Both the position numbers and the translations under genes were made by a program. Shown piece by piece: positions 43,507-54,154 of a DNA stretch of 64,000 nt (within the stretch, counting starts at the first letter, position 1; each line of letters starts with the position of its first letter). The stretch is taken from NCBI GenBank assembly GCA_000697475.1, contig JNEU01000737.1, positions 1 to 64,000 of the forward strand. Direction: 5' to 3'. This DNA comes from Lichtheimia corymbifera B2541 (taxonomy: Eukaryota > Mucoromycota > Mucoromycetes > Mucorales > Lichtheimiaceae). The notes beneath the pieces are model-generated. The model was not told the DNA's origin and ran no database searches. It saw only the letters and a program-made list of their open reading frames with translations.

Positions 43507-44346
43507 ATGGACGTAGAATGCACCTTAGAGCATAATACGGAGCTCATTAGTCGTAAGATCGCAAGGGATCTACTTTGAAGGGACCAGCAGTATTCACTTG
43601 TTCTCTTGTAGGCGCTGTTTCCGACTTGTTCTCTTTCAACGAAACTCAACAGAAACGCATTTTGGATCATTATTACTTTCATGATGCATCGTTCGAGTCA
43701 CCTTTACTTGTTACATCGAGCGCCTACAATATCCGACAGTAAGGTTTATTAATGAAGCGCGGGTATATTAAGCATCTAAAAGGATGAAAGGGGATGCTTG
43801 GATATAGGAGAAAGAGACGCTAATACGCATTCCATAATATAGTATTCTCCTTCTGTGGAAAGCACTTAACAAAATACCACCGACGATTACGAATCTGTGC
43901 TTCAACGGCAAGACAACATGCGTGGTTTACCTGACACAGCATCTGTGTCCCCGTGTGTTCCCCTTTGTACAACTTGATTTGCCTGTCATTGTTACGCTGC
44001 ATTTCAAAGAAACCGATATAGACAGTGGTTTATTCAAGATTCGCCATCATAAGGAAAGCTGGACACTAGAAGGTAAGAAGGCTTCTACCATGCATTGTAT
44101 CTATTGAGGATCATGGCTTATACTTTAAATGTAGGCCTGATACAAGCTGTGCCACTGATCTCTTTTTGGTATGAGCATGTGGTGCGTGTCATGATGGGCA
44201 AAGCTATTTCTTCAACCGGCGAAATTATCCACTCAGCAGTAGAAACCGCACACCTGTTATCCGTTAGAAATTGTATCACTACTTCAAACTGTAACGAGGT
44301 CATGATTTCAGAAAAGCATAGACATAAACAACAAGATTATGATTAA
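43507..44346 (+). CDS. Uncharacterised NTF2-like fungal protein
   Basis: Four exons (43507-43552, 43612-43738, 43843-44072, 44135-44346) give 204 residues. The joins restore a continuous conserved-looking protein: DHYYFHDASFESPLLVTSS, then NIRHILLLWKALNKIPP, then LPVIVTLHFKETDIDSGLFKI, ESWTLEGLIQAVPLISFWYEH. The pattern fits the NTF2-like cone fold as found in fungal proteins sometimes labelled SigF-like NTF2-like: a short helix, a D-x-x-FESP turn, and beta strands with TLHF and an ESW-LEG hairpin. The function of that group is unknown to me. The last ~40 residues are polar and variable. The gene ends 97 bp from the convergent SIN3 gene. Confidence 0.7.
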
Positions 44347-44443
44347 AAGAGTATTTCAAATGATGCATTTTGTCAAATTGATGATTTTATGGCAGCAGGG
44401 AAATGGTTTTTGTATGCAAATTGTATATAAAGTGAAATAAGTG

Positions 44444-47400
44444 TTACTCGGCTAGTCGTTTTCGAGCTTCAGTCTCCATTGTCTTGCAATCCTCGTCCGC
44501 TTCAATGTTTCTTGACCAGCCTGTCGTCCTTGATTCAAGCCAACTGTGCCATTTCTTGGTGCGTTCAGTGGTTGAGTCTTGTGAAGGAGTGATCGATGGC
44601 CGTACAAAGACGTCCTCTGACCCGATGATATAATACATGTGGTAGTTCTCTTGTGATATCTTGTACTGTAACCGTGAGCGGACAAATATCTTGTTTAAAT
44701 GCCTGTCATGTGGTTTCCAATTCCTACATAGGGCAAGCCAAGTAAAGTTAGCGCACGTTATATAGCCCTTTTGCTTATATCCCCACTTTACCTTCGCAGG
44801 AAGCTAGATTGCATCTTGGATGTATCAATGCCATCTGTTGAGTTGGCCCAATCCATATAACTAGCAACATAATTCTCATAATGATCTTGTTGACTGGGTT
44901 CCAGCATATCATCATCCTTGTCCAGTAATTGGATCGTCATTTCATGCGTATCGGTGTTCTGTGTAACCACAATAAGTCACTTGGCAACAGCGCATTGTTC
45001 TACCAGATAACTTACAAACTTGGCCTTGTAAAGATTCTCCTCAGATCCTACAATCTCCTCTGCACGTAGACGATAAACGGATACGATTCGTGGGCAAGTA
45101 GAATCCAGCATTTGATCACTCCGGAAAAGCTCTACCAGCTCGACGCACTTGTCATCAGCCGAGACCAGTTGGATCTAATGGTAAAATTGTATCGTCAATA
45201 CTCATTGAGAATCACATGTGGATGGTATTGAATACGTACTTGTTTGATGATGGAATGAACGAGCTTGTCAATTGTAAAAAGCACGTGAGCTTCAGTGACA
45301 AAAAGATAGCGTGTCTTTTCTTCAAACATGGCTTGATCCAAATCTCCATCAAAGAATCGATCAATGAGCTCCAATAACGCATTGTAGTAACCAGCAGAAA
45401 GATCAATATCTATCATCAAAAACAGTTGGTTTCCAGTAAAAGTAGACACAAGCATTCATGTTTACCATCAAAACGAGTGGTATAAAGACCAAGCTCTTGA
45501 GCCACCTTGTTGAGAGTTTTGCCCTTTTCTGGATCTGCCTTCATCTCAGCATCAAGCTTTTTCATCTTGAGTAACCGCTCATAAGCAACCTTAAAGTCAA
45601 TTAGATTAGTATGTATGTAGCACAGGAGACCAGATAGTGTGGATAGTTTTACCTGATACAATCGGAAGAAGCAGTAGAAAGCCGTGTTGCAAAAGAAGCT
45701 ATAAATGGTGCGCTTGTGGACGCCTGGTGCTGTGGCAGCAGCGGCAGCAGCGAACAATCGGTTTCCTTCAGGCACATGCGTGTTGGTTTCTTTTGTTTCT
45801 CGCTCTTCCTTTACAGAGGCTTCAGGTGATTTAGATTGATCTGATGCTTCTTGTGGTGTGGAATTGCCTGCTTCTTCCATCGTAGTATCTGGTATGGATC
45901 GTTCATCACCGGATGTTTCCTCAGTTTTGATTGCCTTATCCTCATCTTTGGGTTCCACTTGTGGGGCACGTTGATCTTCGCTATCCTCATCGTCATCATC
46001 AGGTGCAGGTGTAATTGAAAAATCACGAGATGCTGAAGGTGTATCAGCACTGTTGACAGTATCATTGTCGTCAGCAGAAGTGCTCTTGCTATTCCTGGTC
46101 AGCACATCACGTAACAAATCGCTTGTTGCATCAGCCTCGTCACCGCGTGATCGACCATTGCGTCTTCGAGAAGCACCCATGGATGGTGAACGACTTCGAT
46201 CACGTGATGATTGTGCAGTCTCAGCTTCCGAGTCTTCAGTGTTGACAGATTGATTCTCATCCTCCTCATCTGTTGTTGCTTCCTCTCCTTCATCCGATTC
46301 AATTTGCATTCCTTCAGGTACAACGTCATCGACATGGAAAAAGAGCGAGATAAATATGCGTACAAAGGTGCGGATCTTGCTTCTGTCATTGCTGCTGAAT
46401 CCATTTTGCTTTTCAATGTACGAAAAGATGACACGTGTAACATCCTTGAATACACCTTGGTCTTCAAATGAGAAAAAGAGCGGGTATGCAACTTTGGATT
46501 TGCTCTTTTCACCAGATCTTGCATCGTCATGCAATGTTTCAATCTCGGCCACCAATGATTTGCCAGCCATTGCTTTCCGATCATTGCTCTTGAAAGTCAA
46601 TCCTTGATAGTCAAGGGAACGGTAAAAGTTTTTGGCATCTGCTTCTCGCCATGTCTTGTTCCATTCATGCTGTGTAACAGCATTAGTATACTGCGTTTCA
46701 CACACCCACACCCACACACTCCCATATCATACCTGTGCTTTACGCCATTCCTCATCCTTGTGTTTCAATCGCTTCAAAAGAATAGGTACCACTCGTGCTG
46801 GGTTGTTGTATAACATCTCCACAATTTCTTTTCCACGTTCCTCATCATACACCTTTTTGATGATGCGTTCATAAATTGTAACTGATTGTCCACCAAGACC
46901 AGGTGAAAGTCGAAACGCGTTCTTCTCTTCGGGTGTCATGGCATCAATCTTTTTGGCAATGGGTTCCAGGAGAGCAATGGTATTCAGGTTTGCATCAATG
47001 TTGAGATCATAATCATATCTACACATTTCATTCAATATACGCGTTATCATAGAAAAACGAGTACTTTACCTTTCTTCCTCACAACGATGCATGGCTTCCT
47101 CATATTGATTTTTCTTTGATGCAACAAATCCGCTGTCCTCACTTGCCCAGATAGGATGAGATACGTATTCATCATTGAGCACTTCCCAGCAGAGTTGATC
47201 GCGTCCAGAGCATGGTTGATTTTGCCACTAGAAAACAAAAGCGCGCACGATCAGCAACCGTTCTCATGAATAGAATCAACCAAACATACGTCTTTGGACA
47301 CCAGGCGATAACTTGGACTTGTATCTACGGTCTTGCAATGATTTAAATCTGGTTTGGCAATGATATTGGCGGGCCGTTCGATAGCACGGTCTTTGAGATC

Positions 47401-49849
47401 AATCGCCACCACTGTCTTGAACCACTCAAACAAATCCCGATCACTGCCAATAAAGCCTTCCACTTGTTTCATCAAAATATCGGCGTCAATGATTTGCTGG
47501 GTAAACAAATTGAGCGTCTTTAAGAATTCCTCATAGGATGGCTTGTTGCCGATATGCTTGCGAATCTGCTCAAATAGTTCCACTTCCTCGGATGAGATCG
47601 TAGGTCGTGCTGGATCAAAATACGAAGATGCTGGGTAGCCATCAATCATCTCCTCATCCAACTTGGCATCCTTTGTACGCTTCAACTGTATTAGTGATCA
47701 CTCTATATCATGGTTGAAAAAAGGGGGCTTACCGCCATGCGTTTTCGTTTTCCAGGTGGCATGAATCCAGTCGTGGGAGACATTCCAGGCATCCGTTTGC
47801 CAGCTAGATATATCACAACATGAGTCTCATGTTCATCATGAATACAAAAAGTTCCTTACGTGGGAAGCTCATGTCAAAGTCATCCAGGAAATCGGGTGCT
47901 GGTTGACCAGTAATTTCCGGTAGGAATTGCTTGAATTCGTGCAGTAAATCAGGTGCACCGTTGAATAAATAAGACACATGACCATAAACCTAAGACCATA
48001 GGTGTTAATAGATGCATACATCTGCCAACCTTTTCCATTGACTACTTTACCTCTTGAATAGGCTTTCTCTCCTTTTGATATGTCTGCAGTATCTCCAGGA
48101 ATTGTTTGTATGTTTCTGGATCATTGGCAAATCGATTCTATGTCATTCATAAGTACGAGCACATGTGGATATGTTTGTATGTCTCACTTACCTTGATCTT
48201 GTTGACATAATCGATTGCATGATTGAATTCTACAGGAGCACGTCGAGTGTTTCCATTGCCGTTGACTGCTTGATCTTGGACATCATGAGCTGGTAGAGAA
48301 GGAGGTCTTCTAGAAGGTGCATTTGGACCTGGAATGTAACTACCATGAGGAGGTGGAGGTGGAGCAGCAGCAGCATGATGCATTGGAGGTGGTGGAGGTG
48401 GCATGTGAGGTGGCATTGAATGAGGCGGAGGTGGTGGATGTGGTGGAGCAAGAGGTGCTGATGTGGATGGATGAGGTAATGACGGTGGATGTGGAGGTGG
48501 CATATGACCATAAGGTGTTGGATATCCTGGAGCAGCAGCCGCATGAGGTGGAGGTGGTGGATGATGTGGATGTGCTGGATGTGGAGGAGGAGGATGAGCA
48601 CCTGGAGGTATACCAGCCATACTATGTGGGACCATTGCATTGTCTTGCTCACGTAATAATATACCTCTTGGTCCACTAGCCATACTCGTTGATGGATGAT
48701 GTCCTGCACTGCCACTACCACTTGTGCTCATTGGAGGTCTTGTCGATGATTTCAGAGTAAGACCAGTAGGCGTGGTGACCTTGATAATATCCGGTTCATT
48801 TGGATCTGATGAAAAGTCGATACGATAACCAGGAGGTAGAAAAGTATTGAAACCAGAGATAAGATCAGGATGGCCATGGAAGAGAATAGATACACGTTCA
48901 ATCACACCAGGCGTGTCGAGTCTATAATAATATTTAGTATATATAAACCTTATAATGAATGAATCCATGCCTTACCCTTGACTCTTGAAATCCTTCATAA
49001 TATCCAAGAATTGATTGTATACATCGGGACGTGATGAGAATTGGACCTTGACTTGATCGAGATAAGTCAACGCGTCGCGGACATTGAGAGGTCTAAAATT
49101 GCCGCTAGCACTACCGCTGCCAGTGTTACTATTTGCATAGATGGCAGGGGTTTTGGTTGCTGTCGTCATGTCAGTATTGGGAGTGCTGGTAACTGGATTA
49201 TGATGTTGTGACGGTGGTTGTTGTGGTTGTGGTTGTGATTGTGATGCCGATCTTGAAGAAGATGATTGATTTGTTGAAAGCGGGGGAGGAGGTGGAGTTC
49301 CTGCCTGGCCACGAGAAGAAGGATTATTGCTGTCTCCAAAGGGTGAAGATAACAATGGCATGGGTGGGCCACGCGTGGGAGATATGGGTGGTAATGATGG
49401 TTTACTACCACTTGTAATACTGGGCCGATGACTATTGGAAGGACTTGTCAAAGTACTTGGTGAAGGCAAGTTGGGCATCGCTTGTGAGGACTGTTGCGGA
49501 ATATTAGCGTATGGTGATGCCGACGTGCTCATCGTGCCAGGGGAAGAAATGGAAGGTGGTTGATATGAAATCTCGCCCAAGTTTGGAGGTGGCAGAGGGC
49601 GTGATGTCGCTGAGGAAGGTCTTGGTGGACCACTCACTGGTGTACTTGGTTGTGGAGGTGGAAGTTGTTGTGAAAACGGTGAAGCGACTGGAGGACCGGT
49701 AGACGACATTGGAGGTTGTGATAACGGTGAAGAGTTGGGTGGACGCCTACACAGTTGTTTATATCAGTACATTACCCCATGAATGGAGCTGAATGAGAGA
49801 GAACAACTCACCTTATATTAGGCGGTGGTGGCTGTATGGGAGACGACAT
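44444..49849 (-). CDS. sin3: SIN3 transcriptional corepressor, scaffold of the Rpd3/HDAC complex
   Basis: Fifteen exons (49849-49812, 49746-48976, 48921-48192, 48137-48051, 47989-47860, 47803-47733, 47685-47290, 47227-47070, 47018-46733, 46669-45653, 45589-45466, 45409-45240, 45174-45016, 44958-44792, 44723-44444) join in frame to 1527 residues. A Ser/Pro/Gln-rich start precedes PAH1 (about 230-300), a Pro/His-rich linker, PAH2 (about 500-580) and PAH3 (about 630-700). The histone-deacetylase-interacting domain follows, with [25 protein letters not shown] sequence, then a long acidic Ser/Glu region (about 965-1130) and the Sin3 C-terminal domain. PAH domains bind sequence-specific repressors; the HID binds the Rpd3 deacetylase. 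The domain order is complete. Confidence 0.95.
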
Positions 49850-50553
49850 AAAGAGAACAAGCACAAAGCAGCACCAGCAGTCCTCCTTGACGGAAACAGT
49901 GTTAGCCGTTAAACTCAGCTACTCCAACTCCCGACAACCCCGATTTGGGATTGTCACGACCCTACTGTATTGCCATATTACGCGCTCTATAGATGCCCAA
50001 TAACAAAGACATAATAACTTTGGCAAAGATAGGATTGAAACAATGCGTATATGTATGGACATATAAGTATGTGGATCAAATGGGTGGAATTTGTAATAAA
50101 GCATCGTGCTTTAACAAGCAACAACAATAATAATGGATCCCTGGCAGGACGATGGAATATGTGCATGAGGTTTATATAAGAAAGAAGATCGTCCTTTATG
50201 TGCCCATTGCATGCAGATTTAAACAACAAGTAGTAGCTGGCAAGAGAGAGAGTGAGGGGGGGGAGAAATGATCATTATCACAAAGATTGACGGTTACACA
50301 AGGTGCCTTGGATAAACAACAACAACGAGTACATACATCTTTAATTGTCTTTTGAATCGAACAACTATAAACAAGGATCATACGATATCCCTAAAGAACC
50401 AGCTATTTGATACATGATCCACTTTTGTTTCAACCTTCTCATATCCAACGTGCTTGACATAATTTGGATGGGAGTTATACAAGCAATGGACCCGTTCAAA
50501 TTGGACCATCACACTTGTGTTACATTTCTTTTTCTTTTTCTTTACTCTTCACA
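49850..50553. promoter_or_regulatory. Divergent intergenic region, sin3 / PNPOx-like gene
   Basis: 704 bp separate the two start codons. A T/C-rich run just before 50554 is the likely initiator region of the PNPOx-like gene. No supported ORF. Confidence 0.45.
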
Positions 50554-51567
50554 ATGACCACCACTCCACGTTCGCCATCATCGCCAACATCACCGACATT
50601 AGCTTCAGCAACTCCTCCGCCATGGTTTCCTATGTTAAAAAAGAGCTACACAAAGAACTTTTTGTATGCAGAAGATCCAGGCGGGTGCTCACAAAGCAAC
50701 CAACAACCTACGGATAGCTTTTCGGCTAACGGATGATCCCATTTTATAGTTTTCCTTACAATGTCCAATATTAAACGATCGGGAGATGCATCCATGCATT
50801 GCTTGCAATTCTTGTCTTTTCTCGATGACGATCCTCGATTTCTCGTGTTTCCGTTGGCAATGAACGATAACCTTTTGATGGGTGATATCAAATCAGATCC
50901 AAATGCAAACCTATGCTGGTAAATATCAAGATTGATCCATATATATATATATAAATGTATTCATTGTTTGTATGTACAGGATGATGCCAAAGTCTAAGGA
51001 ATATTACAAGTTGGTTGGCAAATTCTATATTGCATCAGCGCCGATCCAAGTGACACGCTTCCCACCTCCGAAGATTCCGGCCAGTGATCTCCCAGCAGCC
51101 GAGTTTTGGGAATTGGAACGAAGAAAGCATTGGAAAGCAATGGATGACAAAACACGTGCAACTTATACTTGGCCTTCTCGTGGTGAAGCTCCTAAAGCAG
51201 ATCGTATTGCTTTCTCTTGCCAATCCCTTGATTGTCTTATCGAACAAGAAGGAACAGCAGCTCGTGGTGGTCTCTTTTCTTTGAGACGCAACAATACAGC
51301 ACCTGCATCATCATCCACTACTTCCCCATCCACGGATCAAAAACAAGTCATCCATGATATCGCTATGGATAACTTTTGTTTGCTAGCTTACAAGATCTCT
51401 GAAGTTGAATACTATGATCACTCCTCTTTTCCTCAACGTCGCACGGTAAGCTCTTTAATGATCATATAATATAACGATGTTCATTTTCACTCATTGGCCT
51501 CTCGTCTTAGATATATACCTATTCCCTCAAGGACAACAGGTGGATATCAAAAGATGCCAATCCCTAA
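50554..51567 (+). CDS. Pyridoxamine 5'-phosphate oxidase-like flavoprotein (Alr4036/Pnp_like type)
   Basis: The split-barrel family binds FMN. Exons 50554-50680, 50750-50918, 50980-51445 and 51511-51567 give 272 residues. Visible blocks are PPWFPMLKKS at the N-terminus, FLTMSNIKRSGDASMHCLQF (the strand usually reading ATV-DGRP-RTV-FRGF), LMGDIKSDPNANLCWMM and KEYYKLVGKFYIAS (usually CWYFPK-REQFR-SG). A Trp-rich C-terminal segment follows (WPSRGEAPK, then a low-complexity insert, then YSLKDNRWISKDANP). Several usual FMN-contact residues look changed, so catalysis is not assured. Intron 1 has a good branch site (GGCTAACGG) and acceptor, but only a GC donor (CCAG|GCGGGT, 50681) keeps frame; the nearby GT (50685) does not. 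Confidence 0.75.
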
Positions 51568-51739
51568 GAATGAATAGCCCCTGGAAGATATTATATATAT
51601 AGCATACCTAGGATGTGGAAGTAAAGGATATTTTGTCATTCATCATCATCGGATATAAATGGTGCCAGTGATTACATTAGATTGATGAATAATATGCTTG
51701 GAGGTTTAGCTAAGCTAACATTATTAGACGTTGTATAAT

Positions 51740-53497
51740 TTAGAAGCTTTTTTCTTCGTCTGTATTGGTGGTGGTATTAGATGGTTTGTATGGGGATGCA
51801 GGATGATGATGGGTGGCTGTAAAAAGCTGCTCGATCTGTTCGAGTGAAAGCCCCTGAGTCTCGGGGTAAAGAAAGTAGACAAGGGGGATAAACAAGAGAT
51901 TGAGTCCAGCAAAAAAGACATATGTCCAATAACCCATACTAGCAAACATGATGGGTGCCATCTCAGCAACGACAAAGTTACCCATCCAATTGGCTGCTGT
52001 GGAGAGGGAGTTTCCTTTTGCACGTAGACCAGTAGAAAATATCTCGGCGGGATAGAGCCATGCCATTCCTAACCAACTAGCGCCAAAGACAAAATTATAC
52101 ATCATTGTCATCACCACAGCCCCTTGTGAGCCACCAGCAGCTGTCCAGGTGCCTTGATTGTAATCGATACCCGCCTTTTGACAACCACCAATACACACAA
52201 GGGTGATCATTTGACCAACAAGACCCCACAGCATGATTTTTCGTCGACCCACACGTTCCGTCAGGTAAATTGGAAGCAACGAGCCGATAAAGTACACAAT
52301 GGAATCGATGCCTGCAAGCATCATGGCCATGGCTCTTGATAGCCCAGCTTGAAGAAAGACGCTATGATGATACATGATGAATAATTAGGTATATGCATGA
52401 ATCGTTCACTCGCGTCAATATGCATATATCTTACTTTGCAAGGTAGTACCTAATACGAGATCGTTGAGTAAGATAGCATGATCCCACCCTCCTATATACT
52501 ACTACTAGTACTCACGTTGTGACGTTGATACCACTCAATTGTTGGATCATCTGTGAAAGCATACCAAGGCATACCCTGGATCGGTTTGTTTGATTGAAAA
52601 GAGCCCGATACGATGATGCTGAATGTTGAGTAGCAGCTTGTTCATATTCGATTGCTTCTTTGATTTCGTTAAATTCGGCCAAACACCTCTCCGCCTTGAT
52701 GTTGCCATCGGTCCACAAGTCCGCAAGCACTTGCTTTGCTTCTTGATGATGGCCATGTGCAACCAACCAGCGTGGCGTTTCCGGTAAAATAAATGTACCT
52801 GCAAGTAGGATCACCCCAAAGAACGCTTGGAACGCCAAGGGAAAACGCCATGCAATATCGCCATCCACATAGTAAAGACCGAACTCTAGCCAGTAGGCGA
52901 TCCCAATGCCAACAACCAACAAGCAGCACTCAAAGCAAACATGAGCTCCCCGTGATTGTGGTGGAGATATCTCAGATTGGAATACAGGTACTGTTGCAGT
53001 ATTCATACCATTGCCGATACCAGTTATAATACGAGAGCTGATGCTCAAAGCGAAACCATTGGTCACCGTCTGCAGTATGGCCCCTACTAAAAGAATACTA
53101 CAGCCGATACGGATCGTTGCTTTTCGTCCATAACGGTCACTTATAGCTCCTGTGGATAAGTAAGCCCTTGTTAGCCTGCTCTAACTTTTATACCATCATC
53201 TTTGTTATGTACCTGTCATTAAAGCACCCACCAGGCACCCAATTTCATAAAGCGATACGAGGGCTCCCAGCATTGCAGGTTCTGGATGTCCCATCAGATT
53301 TAAGAAATCATCATTGGTGACAATCCCAGACATGACCCCCTATAATAAGCGAGTGTGTCATCATCATGGATACATGGGATGACGTGATCGATGGTAGAAT
53401 TACTTGCCTGGTCATAGCCAAAGAGAAGAAACCCTGTAGCAGCGAGAGCTGTGGATGCATGGAGTAACTTCTTCCCTTTAAGTCGTAAAAGTAACAT
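51740..53497 (-). CDS. Sugar transporter of the MFS family (hexose-type)
   Basis: Five exons (53497-53408, 53339-53213, 53149-52516, 52449-52435, 52361-51740) give 495 residues with 12 expected spans. The family motifs are present: FGYDQGVMSGI in helix 1, DRYGRK after helix 2, PETPRWL after helix 6, QQLSGINVTTYY in helix 7, ERVGRRK after helix 8 and PETQGLSLEQIE at the end. It is a proton-coupled hexose-transporter type; the substrate is not shown by sequence. Intron 1 uses a GC donor (GACCAG|GCAAGT at 53407), splitting FGYDQ from GVMSG. Exon 4 is only 15 nt (52435-52449), coding YYLA and parts of its flanking residues. Without it, helix 7 would lose five residues. Confidence 0.92.
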
Positions 53498-54154
53498 CTT
53501 GATATATAAAAAGACGAGCGGATGAAAGAAAGCAGGGGAAGTAGAAAAGCTAATGACCTACAACATTCGTTTATCAAAAGGAAAGCTGCATCTCCCCTTT
53601 TCTATCTCGTCGAATGCGTGGTTGTGTGCATCGCACTACAATGAGGATAAAGTAAGGTCGCAGATAAATCTGTCATTACGCAGGGCGCTACGACTGCATA
53701 TGCATGTGCAGTGTACGGAGCGTTTTTCGTATATCTGCGTGATTACTTTGATATGATTTTTCTTTGAATGTCGACTAGTAGATCATGATGGAAGAAGAGC
53801 AACAAGATAAATAACGACAAGAGTGCATGCAATGTAGTAAGTTAGAAGAACACATCTCATGGAAAAAGGCATCAAAATGTATGTAAATAACCATCATGTT
53901 GAGGGGAAGCGAGAAGGAGCTGAATTACAAGAAGAAAAGACCACCACTCGTTATTGCAGTAAATGCACACATGTCTTTTTACCCCTGCCTTTATCATGTA
54001 GTATGCATCATGCCAATCATGCTCAATGCACTATCCAAAAGAGTACGAGTTGTGTGTGCGTGTGTGTGTCAAGCATCATCGGGCATTTTTATTAAAGGGA
54101 AGACGAATCAGCTTTCATAACCGAGGATGTATTATTATGTAATGATGACTGTAT
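53498..54154. other. Intergenic region
   Basis: 657 bp. Short ORFs at 53859-54120 have no domain; a GT-rich microsatellite lies at about 54050-54070. It contains the sugar-transporter promoter and the 3' flank of the SNF2 gene. Confidence 0.5.

Noticed and set aside
48317..48679. 120-codon + strand ORF with Val/Glu-rich sequence
   Set aside because: Antisense shadow of the Pro/His-rich linker of SIN3.
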